Notes: generated by a model from the letters alone, not told the origin. A DNA stretch of 64,000 nucleotides from DATGSL01 sp964645585 (GCA_964645585.1 CAZYAN010000021.1:1-64000); one strand, 5' to 3'; counted from the first letter of the stretch, positions 51,691-61,561 are shown. Program-made: numbers and translations.

Positions 51691-54600
51691 ATGGCACGAT
51701 TTTTTATTGACCGGCCCATCTTCGCATGGGTCATCGCGATTATCACGATGCTCGCCGGGGGCCTGGCGATGATGGAGCTTCCGATCTCGCGTTATCCGAC
51801 GATCGCTCCGCCTTCGGTGCAGATTCGCGCGACATACCCGGGAGCTTCGGCGCAGGTGGTGGAAGACTCGGTGACGCAGATCATCGAGCAAAACATGACC
51901 GGCCTTGACGGCCTGATTTACATGTCCTCGACCAGCGACTCCAGCGGTCGCGCGCAGATCACCTTGACCTTTGAAACAGGGACCGATCCGGACATTGCCC
52001 AGGTGCAGGTGCAAAACAAGCTGCAAGCGGCGATGCCGCTGCTGCCGGCGACCGTGCAGCAGCAAGGGGTGCGCGTTTCCAAATCGGGTGAAGGGTTCCT
52101 GATGGTCCTGGGCTTCGTTTCCGAGGACGGGAGCATGACCCGGGACGACATCGCGGATTACGTGGTCAGCAACGTCGTCGATCCGCTGTCGCGTGTGGAC
52201 GGTGTTGGCAGCACGCAGGTTTTCGGGGCGCAGTACGCGATGCGGATCTGGATCGATCCTAACGTTTTGGATACGTATGAGCTTTCGGTCGGCGAAGTGA
52301 TCGCGGCGATTCAGGCGCAAAACCAGCAGGTGTCGATCGGCCAGCTCGGGGGGGCGCCATCGGTGCCGGGGCAAGAGATCAATTTCACGATCAACACGCG
52401 CGGCCGCCTGACATCTCCGGAGGAATTTCGCGAGATTGTCCTGCGCGGTACGACGGAGGGAGCGATTCTGAAGCTCGGGGACATCGCGCGGGTGGAGCTG
52501 GGCGCGCAGGATTACGGTTTCCGCACGCACCACAACGGCCGCGTCGCGACGGGTGTCGCCGTTTCGCTGTCCTCGGGCGCCAACGCGCTCGATACGGCGG
52601 AGAGGGTGCGGGACCTGATCGACGAGCTGGAGCAATATTTTCCGCCGGGACTGACGGCGGTGGTGCCGTTTGACAACACGCCGTTCGTCGAAGTCGCGAT
52701 CGAAGGGGTGGTGCATACGCTCCTCGAAGCGATCGTCCTCGTCTTCCTGGTGATGTTTCTCTTTCTGCAGAACTGGCGGGCGACGCTCATTCCGACCATC
52801 GCTATTCCGGTGGTTCTGCTCGGCACGTTCGGCATTCTCGCGGTGCTCGGTTTCTCGATCAACATGCTCACGATGTTCGCGATGGTCCTGGCGATCGGTC
52901 TTCTCGTCGATGACGCGATTGTGGTCGTTGAAAACGTCGAGCGGCTGATGAGTGAAGAAGGGCTGTCGCCCAAGGAAGCGGCGCAGAAATCGATGGACCA
53001 GATCACCGGCGCTTTGATCGGCATCGGGGTCGTTTTGTCCGCGGTATTCGTGCCGATGGCATTCCTCGGCGGCGCGACGGGAGTGATTTATCGTCAGTTC
53101 TCCGCGACGATCGTTTCGGCGATGGCGCTGTCGGTGCTGGTGGCGATTATTTTCACGCCGGCCCTGTGCGCCACGATGCTCAAACCGATCGCCAAGGGGC
53201 ATCACATCAAGGAAACCGGCTTCTTTGGCTGGTTTAACCGAACCTTTGATCGCGGAAACGCAAAGTATCAGAATGCGGTTCGCGGAATTATCAGCCGCCG
53301 CAAGAGGTTTTTCGCGGTGTTTTTCGTCATTGTCGGACTGATGGCGTATCTGTTCCTGCGGGTGCCGACGGCCTTCCTTCCGAATGAGGATCAGGGAAGT
53401 CTCTTCGTGCTGATTCAGGGACCGGTCGGCGCGACACAGGAGCGGACGATGGGTGTGATCGCGGACGTCGAGCACTTTTTCCTCGAAGAAGAAGGAGATC
53501 TCGTTTCGGACATCTTCACCGTCCAAGGATTCAGTTACGCGGGAATCGGCCAGAGCAACGGCATGGCGTTCGTCTCGCTGACGGATTGGAGTCAGCGCAA
53601 GAAACCGGAGCAAAGCGTCGCGGCAATCGCTGAACGGGCGGGCGCGCGGTTTGCTGAACTGAAAAACGCTCTCGTGTATGCGATCGTGCCGCCGCCGATT
53701 ACCGAGCTTGGAACATCGGCCGGGTTTACGTTCTTCCTCCAGGACAACGCCCGGCTGGGACACGAAGCGCTGATGGAAGCGCGCAATCAGCTGCTGGGCC
53801 TTGCCGAGGAGAGTCCGATGCTGGTGAACACGCGGCCAAACGGGCTCGAAGACGCGCCGCAGCTCCGGGTCGAAATCGATAACGAGAAAATCGCGGCGCT
53901 CGGTCTCTCGATGGACGATGTCAACCGGACCCTCGGAGTCGCCTGGGGCGGTTTGTATATCGACGACTTTATTGAGAGCGGGCGAGTGAAGCGTGTTTAT
54001 ATGCAGGCGGAAGCGCCGTTTCGGATGCAGCCGGAGGATTTCCGCTACTGGTCGGTGAAAAACAACCGAGGGGAAATGGTGCCCTTCTCGGCTTTTGGCA
54101 GCACACAATGGGATTACGGCTCGCCGCGCCTCGAACGATACAACGGTGTGCCGGCTGTGCAGATCCAAGGCGAGGGTGCGCCGGGTGTCAGTTCCGGCGC
54201 CGCCATGCTCGAAATCGAACGCCTGATGGGCGAGCTGCCGCCCGGCTTTGGTATCGAGTGGACGGATACATCGTATCAGGAACGTCAGGCCGGCGGGCAA
54301 ACCCCCATGCTCTACACGCTCTCGCTGCTGATTGTTTTTCTGGCGCTCGCGGCACTGTACGAGAGCTGGAGCATTCCGACCGCGGTGCTTTTGGCGGCGC
54401 CGCTCGGGGTTCTCGGCGCGGTGCTCGCGATCATCTTTCGCGGCATGGAGCGCGATGTTTATTTCCAAGTTGCGATGCTCACGACCGTTGGATTGACCAG
54501 TAAAAACGCGATTCTGATCGTGGAGTTTGCTAAATTGAATTTGGAGAGCGGCATGCGGTTGCTTGACGCGACGCTGGCCGCGGTGCGCGACCGCCTGCGG

Positions 54601-54810
54601 CCGATTTTGATGACGTCGCTCGCGTTCGGCCTCGGCGTCGTGCCGCTTGCGATCGCTTCCGGCGCGGGCTCCGGGGCGCAGAACGCGATCGGAACCGGGG
54701 TTCTTGGCGGGATGCTCGTCGGAACCTTCCTCGGAATTTTCTTCGTTCCGCTGTTCTTTTTCGTGATCGAGCGGCTGTTCATCCGAAAGAAAGGAGGCGC
54801 GCATGAATAA
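51691..54810 (+). CDS. RND multidrug efflux pump, inner-membrane subunit (AcrB/MexB type)
   Basis: 1039 aa, the standard HAE1 length with 12 membrane helices. It starts MARFFIDRPIFAWVIAI, typical of the family. The proton-relay pair Asp-Asp is in LLVDDAIVVVENVERLM (around residue 408), and the lysine of the relay is in TSKNAILIVEFA (around 935). It exports drugs, bile-like compounds or other amphiphiles in exchange for protons as a trimer with the adaptor and channel. Its stop overlaps the channel gene by 8 bases. Confidence 0.96.
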   Translation: MARFFIDRPIFAWVIAIITMLAGGLAMMELPISRYPTIAPPSVQIRATYPGASAQVVEDSVTQIIEQNMTGLDGLIYMSSTSDSSGRAQITLTFETGTDPDIAQVQVQNKLQAAMPLLPATVQQQGVRVSKSGEGFLMVLGFVSEDGSMTRDDIADYVVSNVVDPLSRVDGVGSTQVFGAQYAMRIWIDPNVLDTYELSVGEVIAAIQAQNQQVSIGQLGGAPSVPGQEINFTINTRGRLTSPEEFREIVLRGTTEGAILKLGDIARVELGAQDYGFRTHHNGRVATGVAVSLSSGANALDTAERVRDLIDELEQYFPPGLTAVVPFDNTPFVEVAIEGVVHTLLEAIVLVFLVMFLFLQNWRATLIPTIAIPVVLLGTFGILAVLGFSINMLTMFAMVLAIGLLVDDAIVVVENVERLMSEEGLSPKEAAQKSMDQITGALIGIGVVLSAVFVPMAFLGGATGVIYRQFSATIVSAMALSVLVAIIFTPALCATMLKPIAKGHHIKETGFFGWFNRTFDRGNAKYQNAVRGIISRRKRFFAVFFVIVGLMAYLFLRVPTAFLPNEDQGSLFVLIQGPVGATQERTMGVIADVEHFFLEEEGDLVSDIFTVQGFSYAGIGQSNGMAFVSLTDWSQRKKPEQSVAAIAERAGARFAELKNALVYAIVPPPITELGTSAGFTFFLQDNARLGHEALMEARNQLLGLAEESPMLVNTRPNGLEDAPQLRVEIDNEKIAALGLSMDDVNRTLGVAWGGLYIDDFIESGRVKRVYMQAEAPFRMQPEDFRYWSVKNNRGEMVPFSAFGSTQWDYGSPRLERYNGVPAVQIQGEGAPGVSSGAAMLEIERLMGELPPGFGIEWTDTSYQERQAGGQTPMLYTLSLLIVFLALAALYESWSIPTAVLLAAPLGVLGAVLAIIFRGMERDVYFQVAMLTTVGLTSKNAILIVEFAKLNLESGMRLLDATLAAVRDRLRPILMTSLAFGLGVVPLAIASGAGSGAQNAIGTGVLGGMLVGTFLGIFFVPLFFFVIERLFIRKKGGAHE

Positions 54811-56221
54811 GGCTCTCTTACCTGTTCTCGTGCCGGCGGCGCTTCTGGCGTTCGGAGGGTGCGCGACGCTGGAGCCGCCGGTTCCCGAAGCCGATGCGAA
54901 TCTTCCCGCTGACTGGCCCGCGCCGCCGATCGGGGAGCAACGGATGGAGGGCGGAACGGATGCCTTGTCCGTGACCGGCGTGGCTTGGAACGAGTTCTTT
55001 TCCAGTCCGGAACTGCGCGAGGTCCTGACGCTCGCTCTGGAGAACAACCGGGATTATCGCGTGGCGGCGTTGAACGTCGAGCGCGCGCGTGCCCTTTACC
55101 GGATTGAGCGGGCGGACCGCGTGCCTTCGGTGAACGCGGGGGCGCAGATCACCGAGACCGGCGGCGATCCCATCGGTCAAATGGATCACGCGCGAGTCGA
55201 CATCGGGATCACGGAATACGAGTTCGACCTGTTCGGACGTGTGCGGCAGTTGAGCGCGGCCGCGCTGGAACAATATTTTGCCACGGTCGAGGGACGGAGA
55301 AGCGCGGAGCTCGCGCTGCTCGGCGAGGTGGCAACGGCCTACATCACGCTGGCCGCTGATCAGGAACTGCAGCGGATCGCGGAGGCGACGCTCGAAAGTT
55401 TCGAGGAAGAATATAAGCTGACGCGCGAGCGGTACCGGCTCGGCGCGGTTTCGGCTCTCGACCTGAGTCAGTCCCGGACGATTGTCGAGCGCGCGCGGGC
55501 CGACGTGGCCCGATTCGCCGGTCAGGTGGCGCGCGATCGCAACGCGCTTGCTCTGCTCGTCGGCGCTCCGATCCCTCCGGAACTGCTGCCGGAGGCCTTC
55601 GAGCCGGGGATCGAGAGCGTGGCTAAAGTGCCCGAGGGATTGCCTTCGGAATTGCTCTTGCGGCGGCCGGACGTTTTGCAAGCCGAGCACCTTCTGCTTG
55701 CGGCTAACGCGAACATCGGGGCGGCCCGCGCGGCGTTCTTTCCGTCGATCCGGCTGACCGCGACCGCTGGATACGCCAGCGAGGAGCTTTCGGATCTGTT
55801 CGACGGTTCCGGTTTCTGGGCAGTGACGCCGCGGATCAACGTGCCGATCTTCCAGGGAGGACGTTTGCGCGCGCGGCGCGACGTCGCTGTTGCCGATCGC
55901 GATATCGCGCTCGCGCGCTACGAGGAGGCGATCCAGGCCGGCTTTCGGGAAGTCGCCGACGCTCTGGCATTGAGCCGGACGCTTGCCGCGCGGCGAATGG
56001 CCCAAGAGGCTCTCCTCGACGCGTCGGCCGAGACGCACCGGCTGTCGCAAATCCGCTATGACGCCGGCCAGGACAGCTACCTGGTTTTGCTCGATGCGCA
56101 AAGAACGCTTTACAGCGCGCGCCAGGATCTTGTGACGACGCAGCTCGCCGAGCAGGTGAACCGGGTAAACCTTTATCGGGCGCTCGGCGGCGGATGGAAC
56201 GCCGAGAGTGAGAATCCGTGA
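54803..56221 (+). CDS. TolC/OprM-type outer-membrane efflux lipoprotein
   Basis: 472 aa. The lipobox is AFGGC with C20. Two related halves each carry the helix-strand pattern of the family: ALENNRDYRVAALNVERARALYRI with ITEYEFDLFGRVRQLSAAALEQ in the first half, and LLLRRPDVLQAEHLLLAANANIGAARAAFFPSI (split) with RINVPIFQGGRLRA in the second. It forms the trimeric exit duct. The gene overlaps both neighbours and completes a full tripartite pump. Confidence 0.95.
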   Translation: MNKALLPVLVPAALLAFGGCATLEPPVPEADANLPADWPAPPIGEQRMEGGTDALSVTGVAWNEFFSSPELREVLTLALENNRDYRVAALNVERARALYRIERADRVPSVNAGAQITETGGDPIGQMDHARVDIGITEYEFDLFGRVRQLSAAALEQYFATVEGRRSAELALLGEVATAYITLAADQELQRIAEATLESFEEEYKLTRERYRLGAVSALDLSQSRTIVERARADVARFAGQVARDRNALALLVGAPIPPELLPEAFEPGIESVAKVPEGLPSELLLRRPDVLQAEHLLLAANANIGAARAAFFPSIRLTATAGYASEELSDLFDGSGFWAVTPRINVPIFQGGRLRARRDVAVADRDIALARYEEAIQAGFREVADALALSRTLAARRMAQEALLDASAETHRLSQIRYDAGQDSYLVLLDAQRTLYSARQDLVTTQLAEQVNRVNLYRALGGGWNAESENP

Positions 56222-56844
56222 TGAACGGAAGCGGCAAAGTCGACAAAGGCGTCGCTGACCGGGCGGAAGCGCAGCGTCACCGGATTCTCGACGCGGCGGA
56301 AAAGTGTTTTATCCGGCATGGATTTCATGCGGCGTCGATGGCGGGCATATCGAACGAAGCGCAGGTGAGCGCCGGTTTGATCTATCGCTACTTTGAGAAC
56401 AAAGACGCGATCATCCTCGCGATTATTGAGCGCCAGTTGCACGAGCGCCGGGAGGATATCGCGAGCTTGCAAACCGATGTCGACTTGGCCGGACGGATTG
56501 GAGAGCTGCTGGCAACTTGGAAAAAGGGCGAAGGGCGGGTGATGAATCCGGCGCTCTTTTTGGAAATGAGCGCCGAGGCCAGCCGAAACCCGGAGATCGC
56601 GAAGGCGCTGGGCCGAGCGGACGGACGGTGCCGGGCGGACTTCACCCAATGGCTTCAGGAATTGGTCCGCGCCCGGAAGATTGCCATGGATGAGGCGGAA
56701 ATCGAGCGGCGGGCACTCGCCTTGCAATGCCTGGTGGAAGGGCTCGCGGTACGGACCACGCGGGAGCCGGACCTCGATGCCTCAACCTTCGTCGAGGTCG
56801 TCAAACTGATGCTGCCTCATGTGATCCCGCTCGAAGGTGACTGA
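56221..56844 (+). CDS. TetR/AcrR family repressor
   Basis: 207 aa. The N-terminal helix-turn-helix (about 18-62) reads RILDAAEKCFIRHGFHAASM, then SAGLIYRYFENKDAI, characteristic of TetR. The C-terminal ligand-binding domain is family-divergent, with a TetR_C-type NPALFLEMSAEASRN segment. It starts at the last base of the channel gene stop (TGATG). Being the last gene of the efflux operon and facing a palindromic operator at the front, it is the probable autorepressor. The 3' end overlaps the convergent NUDIX gene by 28 bases. Confidence 0.92.
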   Translation: MNGSGKVDKGVADRAEAQRHRILDAAEKCFIRHGFHAASMAGISNEAQVSAGLIYRYFENKDAIILAIIERQLHERREDIASLQTDVDLAGRIGELLATWKKGEGRVMNPALFLEMSAEASRNPEIAKALGRADGRCRADFTQWLQELVRARKIAMDEAEIERRALALQCLVEGLAVRTTREPDLDASTFVEVVKLMLPHVIPLEGD

Positions 56845-57323
56845 CCTTCGCCGGCGCCGCCGACAACCAGTTTGCTGGCCAGCGTATCCAAAAACTGGAT
56901 TTGCGCGGGATTGATCTTTACGCGTGCCTCGTCGAGGTCGAAGAATCCGGCGCGATCGACTTCGGGAAACGTCTGTTTTCGTCCGGAGCGGGGCGGCCAC
57001 TCGATCTCAAACGTGTTCGACGGCAGGCCGTCGGCGGGATCCCAGGTGCCCGCGAATGCCCAGGCGTGAACCGATTTGCCGCCCTTTTGACGAACGGATC
57101 CGAGAGGCAGCAGCAGCCGGGGGGGAGCGATCCCGGTTTCTTCCTGAAACTCGCGCGCGGCGGCTTCTTCGAGGCTTTCACCGGGTTCGGGTTCGCCTTT
57201 TGGAATCGACCAGACACCGGCGTCCTTCCGCGCGAAAAATGGACCGCCCGGATGAACGAGGAAGACCTCGATTCCCTTCCGGGAGAGGCGATACATCAGC
57301 AGTCCAGCGCTTTGCTTAGCCAT
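56817..57323 (-). CDS. NUDIX hydrolase
   Basis: 168 aa. The Nudix box GEPEPGESLEEAAAREFQEETG (split: G-x5-E, x7, REFQEETGI) is complete, with WSIPKGE before it. The N-terminus SAGLLMYR and the SVHAWAF strand match the NTP-pyrophosphohydrolase-like members that act on small nucleotides. The substrate cannot be predicted. The gene converges with and overlaps the TetR gene by 28 bases, which makes read-through interference possible. Confidence 0.92.
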   Translation of the reverse strand: MAKQSAGLLMYRLSRKGIEVFLVHPGGPFFARKDAGVWSIPKGEPEPGESLEEAAAREFQEETGIAPPRLLLPLGSVRQKGGKSVHAWAFAGTWDPADGLPSNTFEIEWPPRSGRKQTFPEVDRAGFFDLDEARVKINPAQIQFLDTLASKLVVGGAGEGQSPSSGIT

Positions 57324-57490
57324 CGGCTTTGGAAACCATCGTGCAAACGGGAGGATCAGGCAAGTTCGGACGTGACGGGAGCCCGCGAAAAAAATCCTTT
57401 AATGTTGCGCCGAGGGAGAACTGCTGTGAGGGTACCGAATCAAATTTTTCCAGTTGGCGCGCGGGCGTCAGGTTTCGACTTCTACTTTTT

Positions 57491-58294
57491 ATGCCTAAGA
57501 ACCCAATCAAGATCAGAATACTTCTCGCCGCGGCCCTGTTCCCTGCCGTTTCTTCTTTGATCGCGCAGACGCCGGCCGCCGGGGGGCAGCAAGCCGCGCC
57601 TCAGGCGCCTGCTTCGCAGCAATCCGCCGCCAGTCCCGAGGAGATCATTGAGACCTTTGGTTTTCTCATGGGGATGAACAGCCGGCTTCGGGATCTCGAG
57701 CTGACGGATAAGGAGTTTGACCTGTTTCTGAAAGGAGTGAAACGCGCCCGGGCGGGGGAAGATGTGCCGGAGGACATTGCAAGTATCATTCCTCAATTGC
57801 AGCAATATCTCGGCGAACGCCAAATGCGCGTCACACAGGCCCAAGGGAAGGTGAATCGTGAGAAGGCCGACCAGTTCTTTGCTGAACTCGAAAAGCGGGA
57901 GGGCGTGAAGAAGACGCCTGAAGGTGTTTTTGTCGAGATCGAGAAGCAGGGGGAAGGCGAGACTCCGGAAGCCAATTCCGTTGTCCGCATCCATTACGAA
58001 GGCCGCCTGATCGACGGCACCGTTTTCGACGCTTCTAAACGGCATGGCGAAGGCCCGGCGGAGTTCCCGCTGACCGGTGTCGTCCCTGGAATGCGCGCCG
58101 GGGTCAGCCAGCTGCAGGAGGGCGGAAAGGCGACGCTGTACATTCCGCCGGATCTCGGATATGGCGACCAAAGCCAAGGTCAGATCCCGCCGGGTTCCGC
58201 ATTGATTTTTGAGGTCGAACTCGTCGAAGTCCTCGAGCCGCCGCAGGGCCAGCCCGGGCAAGCGCTGCCGGGCTTTCCGCCGCCGCAACGATAA
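57491..58294 (+). CDS. FKBP-type peptidyl-prolyl isomerase, exported
   Basis: 267 aa. A signal peptide (IRILLAAALFPAVSSLIAQ) is followed by a Gln/Ala-rich linker, a helical FKBP_N dimerisation domain (about 45-145) and the FKBP domain (about 150-255). The core has VRIHYEGRLIDGTVFDAS, FPLTGVVPGMRAGVSQLQEGGKATLYIP (split), GYGDQSQGQIPPGSALIFEVEL. It would fold proteins in the periplasm, like FkpA or Mip. The C-terminus ends in a Pro/Gln tail. A strong terminator stands 86 bases after it. Confidence 0.94.
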   Translation: MPKNPIKIRILLAAALFPAVSSLIAQTPAAGGQQAAPQAPASQQSAASPEEIIETFGFLMGMNSRLRDLELTDKEFDLFLKGVKRARAGEDVPEDIASIIPQLQQYLGERQMRVTQAQGKVNREKADQFFAELEKREGVKKTPEGVFVEIEKQGEGETPEANSVVRIHYEGRLIDGTVFDASKRHGEGPAEFPLTGVVPGMRAGVSQLQEGGKATLYIPPDLGYGDQSQGQIPPGSALIFEVELVEVLEPPQGQPGQALPGFPPPQR

Positions 58295-58311
58295 CGAACG
58301 AGACGGTAAGC

Positions 58312-58365
58312 GTGGGGGCTTCAGCCCCTTTTTCAGGCGCTGAAGCGCCGGCTCTTGCCGCGGCG
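58312..58365 (+). repeat. Dispersed intergenic repeat, family B, plus copy
   Basis: GGGGCT/AGCCCC arms (58315-58328), then TTTTTC and GGCGC/GCGCC arms (58336-58349). It is the counterpart of 48808-48866 on the other strand. It lies between the FKBP gene and its terminator. Confidence 0.65.
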
Positions 58366-58380
58366 GTTTTTGCGCCTTAT

Positions 58381-58416
58381 GCCGGCCCCGATCGACGGGG
58401 CCGGCTTCTTTTTTTT
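58381..58416 (+). terminator. Intrinsic terminator after the FKBP gene
   Basis: Nine-base perfect stem GCCGGCCCC / GGGGCCGGC with a 7-base loop, followed by TTCTTTTTTTT. It ends the FKBP transcript before the Lrp-type gene. Confidence 0.93.
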
Positions 58417-58455
58417 CGTGCAGGCGTAAATATTTTTGTCAGGATCACCCTCCTT

Positions 58456-58938
58456 ATGAATCGGGTTCTTCAATTATTGCTCGAAGGCGAAAAGCTCTCA
58501 CCCGCCCAGATGGCCGAGGTGCTGGGAATGTCGCAAGCCGACGTCGATGCCCACCTGAAAGCCCTCGAGAAGGAGGGGATTTTGCTCGGCTGGCGACCGG
58601 TGATCAGCCCGAACGCCGATGTTGAGAACCTGGTGCGCGCCGTCATTGAGGTGCGAATCACTCCCGAGCGGGGAGGCGGTTTCGACCGGCACGCGGAGCG
58701 CGTCAGCCGGTTTGACGAGGTGGAGTCGTGTTACTTGATGTCGGGTGATTACGACTTGCTGGTCATCGCGCGCGGGCGGACGCTTCACGATATTGCGGCA
58801 TTCGTGACCCAGCGGCTTTCCACGATCGAGGGCGTTCTTTCGACAGCGACGCATTTTCTCCTTCGCTCATACAAGGAGCAGGGTTACCTGCTCGAATCGG
58901 CGCAAGGCGAAAAGACACGGCCGGATATCACTCCATGA
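58456..58938 (+). CDS. Lrp/AsnC-family transcriptional regulator
   Basis: 160 aa. An N-terminal winged helix-turn-helix (about 1-50: LSPAQMAEVLGMSQADVDAHLKALEKEGIL) is joined to a C-terminal RAM-type sensory domain (about 60-140: YLMSGDYDLLVIARGRTLHDIAAFV). Lrp-type proteins sense amino acids and form octamers. The ATG at 58456 sits after AGGA (58441-58444). The gene overlaps the aminotransferase by 4 bases (ATGA), so it probably controls amino-acid-related genes including that neighbour. Confidence 0.9.
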   Translation: MNRVLQLLLEGEKLSPAQMAEVLGMSQADVDAHLKALEKEGILLGWRPVISPNADVENLVRAVIEVRITPERGGGFDRHAERVSRFDEVESCYLMSGDYDLLVIARGRTLHDIAAFVTQRLSTIEGVLSTATHFLLRSYKEQGYLLESAQGEKTRPDITP

Positions 58939-60176
58939 GCGACCGCGTTGAGGAAAAGGCAGGCGGACGTTCGGAGGCGGCGCCGCTGACGGGCCGGTTT
59001 ATCGCGAGCCACGTTACCGGTCTGCCGAAGTCGGGCATCCGGGATTTTTTTGAACTGGTCTCCCAGATGGACGATGTGATCTCGCTGGGGATCGGCGAGC
59101 CGGATTTCGTGACGCCGTGGCATATTCGGGAAGCCGCGATCTTCGCTTTGGAAAAGGGGAAAACGAGCTACACGTCGAATCTCGGTTTGCTCAAACTTCG
59201 CAGCGCGATCGCGAGTTACGTCGAGCGGCTGTTCGGCATCGAATACCGGCCCGACAACGAAATTCTGGTGACGGTCGGCGTTTCCGAGGCGCTCGATATC
59301 GCGTTGCGCGCGGTAATCAATCCAGGCGACAAGGTTCTGTATCATGAACCTTGTTACGTTTCCTACCACCCGTCGATCGCCCTTGCTCACGGGGTGCCCG
59401 TGCCGGTGGCGACGACGGCGGACGAAGGGTTCGCGCTCGATCCAGCCAGGCTGGAAGAAGCGTGGAGTCCCGGATGCAAAGCCCTGATCCTGAATTTTCC
59501 GACGAATCCGACAGGCGGCGTCATCGATCGCGCGCGGCTCGAGCGCATCGCCCGGTTCGCGGAGGAAAAGGATCTGCTGGTGATCAGCGACGAGATCTAT
59601 TCCGAACTGACGTTCGACGGCGAGCATACCAGCATTGCCAGTCTGCCCGGCATGCGGAAACGGACGATTTTCTTGCATGGCTTTTCCAAGGCATTCGCGA
59701 TGACCGGATTTCGGATCGGCTATGCCTGCGCCCCGGCGGAGCTGATCGAGGCGATGATGAAAATTCATCAATACAGCATGCTCTGCGCCCCGATTCTCAG
59801 CCAGGAAGCGGCCTGCGAAGCGCTTGAAAATGGAGACGCGAGCGTCGCCCGGATGCGCGAACAGTACCAGCGGCGTCGCGATTATTTTGTTCGCCGCTTG
59901 AATGAAATGGGGCTGGCGTGCCACGTTCCCGGCGGCACCTTCTATGCGTTTCCATCAGTTGCCGGGACCGGTTTGACCGAAGACCAGTTCGCTCTCCATT
60001 TGTTGAAGAGCCAGAAAGTCGCCGTTGTTCCCGGCACAGCATTCGGGGCGGATGGCAAAGGATTTGTCCGCTGTTGCTTTGCCACCGATTATGACCTACT
60101 GATCGCGGCTGCCGGCCGCATAGAGCGATTTCTTGCCGATTCCGGCTCTTCGTCATGTCAGAATCCCGAACTGTAG
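58935..60176 (+). CDS. Class I/II PLP aminotransferase
   Basis: 413 aa, fold type I. Motifs are SLGIGEPDFVTPWHI, the TNPTGG loop, ISDEIYSELTFDG and the PLP-lysine in HGFSKAFAMTGFRIGYAC. It is close to the AspC/PatA-like group (aspartate or aromatic/branched amino acid transamination). The substrate is uncertain. The position between an Lrp-type regulator and der suggests an operon driven by amino-acid supply. Its stop overlaps der by 22 bases. Confidence 0.92.
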   Translation: MSDRVEEKAGGRSEAAPLTGRFIASHVTGLPKSGIRDFFELVSQMDDVISLGIGEPDFVTPWHIREAAIFALEKGKTSYTSNLGLLKLRSAIASYVERLFGIEYRPDNEILVTVGVSEALDIALRAVINPGDKVLYHEPCYVSYHPSIALAHGVPVPVATTADEGFALDPARLEEAWSPGCKALILNFPTNPTGGVIDRARLERIARFAEEKDLLVISDEIYSELTFDGEHTSIASLPGMRKRTIFLHGFSKAFAMTGFRIGYACAPAELIEAMMKIHQYSMLCAPILSQEAACEALENGDASVARMREQYQRRRDYFVRRLNEMGLACHVPGGTFYAFPSVAGTGLTEDQFALHLLKSQKVAVVPGTAFGADGKGFVRCCFATDYDLLIAAAGRIERFLADSGSSSCQNPEL

Positions 60177-61537
60177 CGCTCGTCGGCCGGCCGAACGTCG
60201 GCAAGAGCCGTTTATTCAATCGCATCGTGCGCCGGCGCATTTCGATCGTTCACGATCAGCCCGGCATCACTCGCGATGTGATCAGCACCGAGGTCGACGA
60301 CTACACGCTGCTCGATACCGGCGGACTCGGTTTGCCCGGAGACAAAGACGCGGAGGGGATGACGGAAGCGGTGGAAATGCAGGTGCAGGTCGCGGTGCAT
60401 CAGGCGCGGCTGATCCTCTTCGTCGTCGACGGGCGGGAGGGATTGACGCCGATGGACGAGATGGTCGCCGACGCGCTTCGCCGGGAAGGCAAAGAGGTCG
60501 TGCTCTTGGTGAACAAGCTCGACAACCCGGGTGACGCCGGGCGGGCCGATGAATTCGCCCGTTTAGGTTTTGAGGAGAGTCTTCACGTGTCGGCGGAACA
60601 TGGGCGCGGGGAATCGGAGATCCGGGAGGTGATTGCAAGAAAGCTCGGTCCGGCACCCGAGGCGGCCGAGCCGAAGCAGCGCCGGATTCGAATCTGTTTT
60701 GTCGGCCGCCCCAACGTTGGAAAATCTTCGCTGGCCAACCGCCTGCTGCGCTCGGACCGGCTGATCGTTACCGACATTCCCGGCACGACGCGCGACGCGG
60801 TTGAGCTCGATCTCGACTATGAGAATCCGGACGGCGAGCCATGGCGGTTTCGTTTGATCGATACCGCGGGAGTTCGGCGGCGGACCAAGGTCAGCACGCC
60901 GGTGGAATTCTTTTCCGTGACCCGTTCCGAACACGCGATTGCCTCGGCCGACGTCGTGTACCTCGTGATCGACGCGAAAGAAGGGGTTACTAAACAAGAG
61001 CAGCATCTCGGCGGACTGATTGTGGAAAAAGGGAAGGCGCTTGTCCTGTTGGTCAACAAGTGGGATCTGGTGCATGAGACGTTCCGCGAGGAGCCGCTGG
61101 AGGGATATAAAGACGAGCGGGAGTTTCGGGAGGCGTTCGCGGCGGCTGTGCGCAAAGAACTATTTTTTAACCCGGATTCGCCGGTGATTTTCGCGTCGGC
61201 CTTGGAAGGTTTCGCGATGGAACGGCTGCTGAAGGCGGCCCGCAAACTCGATCATGTGCTTGATCGAAAGCTGCAAACCGGCAGGCTCAACCGATTGATC
61301 GCCGAGCTGACGGCGAAACGGTCGCCGACGAGCAAAGGGCAGCGGTTTAAGGTCTATTACGCGGTCCAGACCGGGAACCGGCCGTTCCGGATTCGGCTGT
61401 TTTGCAACCGCGCCGCGGCGCTCTCGGATCCGTACCGCCGGTATCTTGCCGCTGGAATCAGCCGCGAGTTCGATCTCGCTGGCTGTCCGATCCAGTTTGA
61501 ATTGGTTGGGAAACCCAAACGGCCGGCGAAAAAATAA
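60155..61537 (+). CDS. der: Ribosome-assembly GTPase Der (EngA)
   Basis: 460 aa. Two tandem GTPase domains: P-loops GRPNVGKS at 11-18 and 184-191, the NKLD base-specificity motif at 120-123 and NKWD in the second domain. A C-terminal KH-like domain (about 365-455) ends in FELVGKPKRPAKK. Der helps assemble the 50S subunit. The gene overlaps the aminotransferase and is followed by fmt after 24 bases. Confidence 0.97.
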   Translation: MSESRTVALVGRPNVGKSRLFNRIVRRRISIVHDQPGITRDVISTEVDDYTLLDTGGLGLPGDKDAEGMTEAVEMQVQVAVHQARLILFVVDGREGLTPMDEMVADALRREGKEVVLLVNKLDNPGDAGRADEFARLGFEESLHVSAEHGRGESEIREVIARKLGPAPEAAEPKQRRIRICFVGRPNVGKSSLANRLLRSDRLIVTDIPGTTRDAVELDLDYENPDGEPWRFRLIDTAGVRRRTKVSTPVEFFSVTRSEHAIASADVVYLVIDAKEGVTKQEQHLGGLIVEKGKALVLLVNKWDLVHETFREEPLEGYKDEREFREAFAAAVRKELFFNPDSPVIFASALEGFAMERLLKAARKLDHVLDRKLQTGRLNRLIAELTAKRSPTSKGQRFKVYYAVQTGNRPFRIRLFCNRAAALSDPYRRYLAAGISREFDLAGCPIQFELVGKPKRPAKK

Positions 61538-61561
61538 ACCTGGAGTGAGGCGCGACCGGTT

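Noticed and set aside
51391..55047. A 1218-codon open frame antisense to the efflux pump
   Set aside because: It mirrors the pump gene, is dominated by His and Arg and has no domain pattern; it is open only because of the GC-rich codon use of the real gene.
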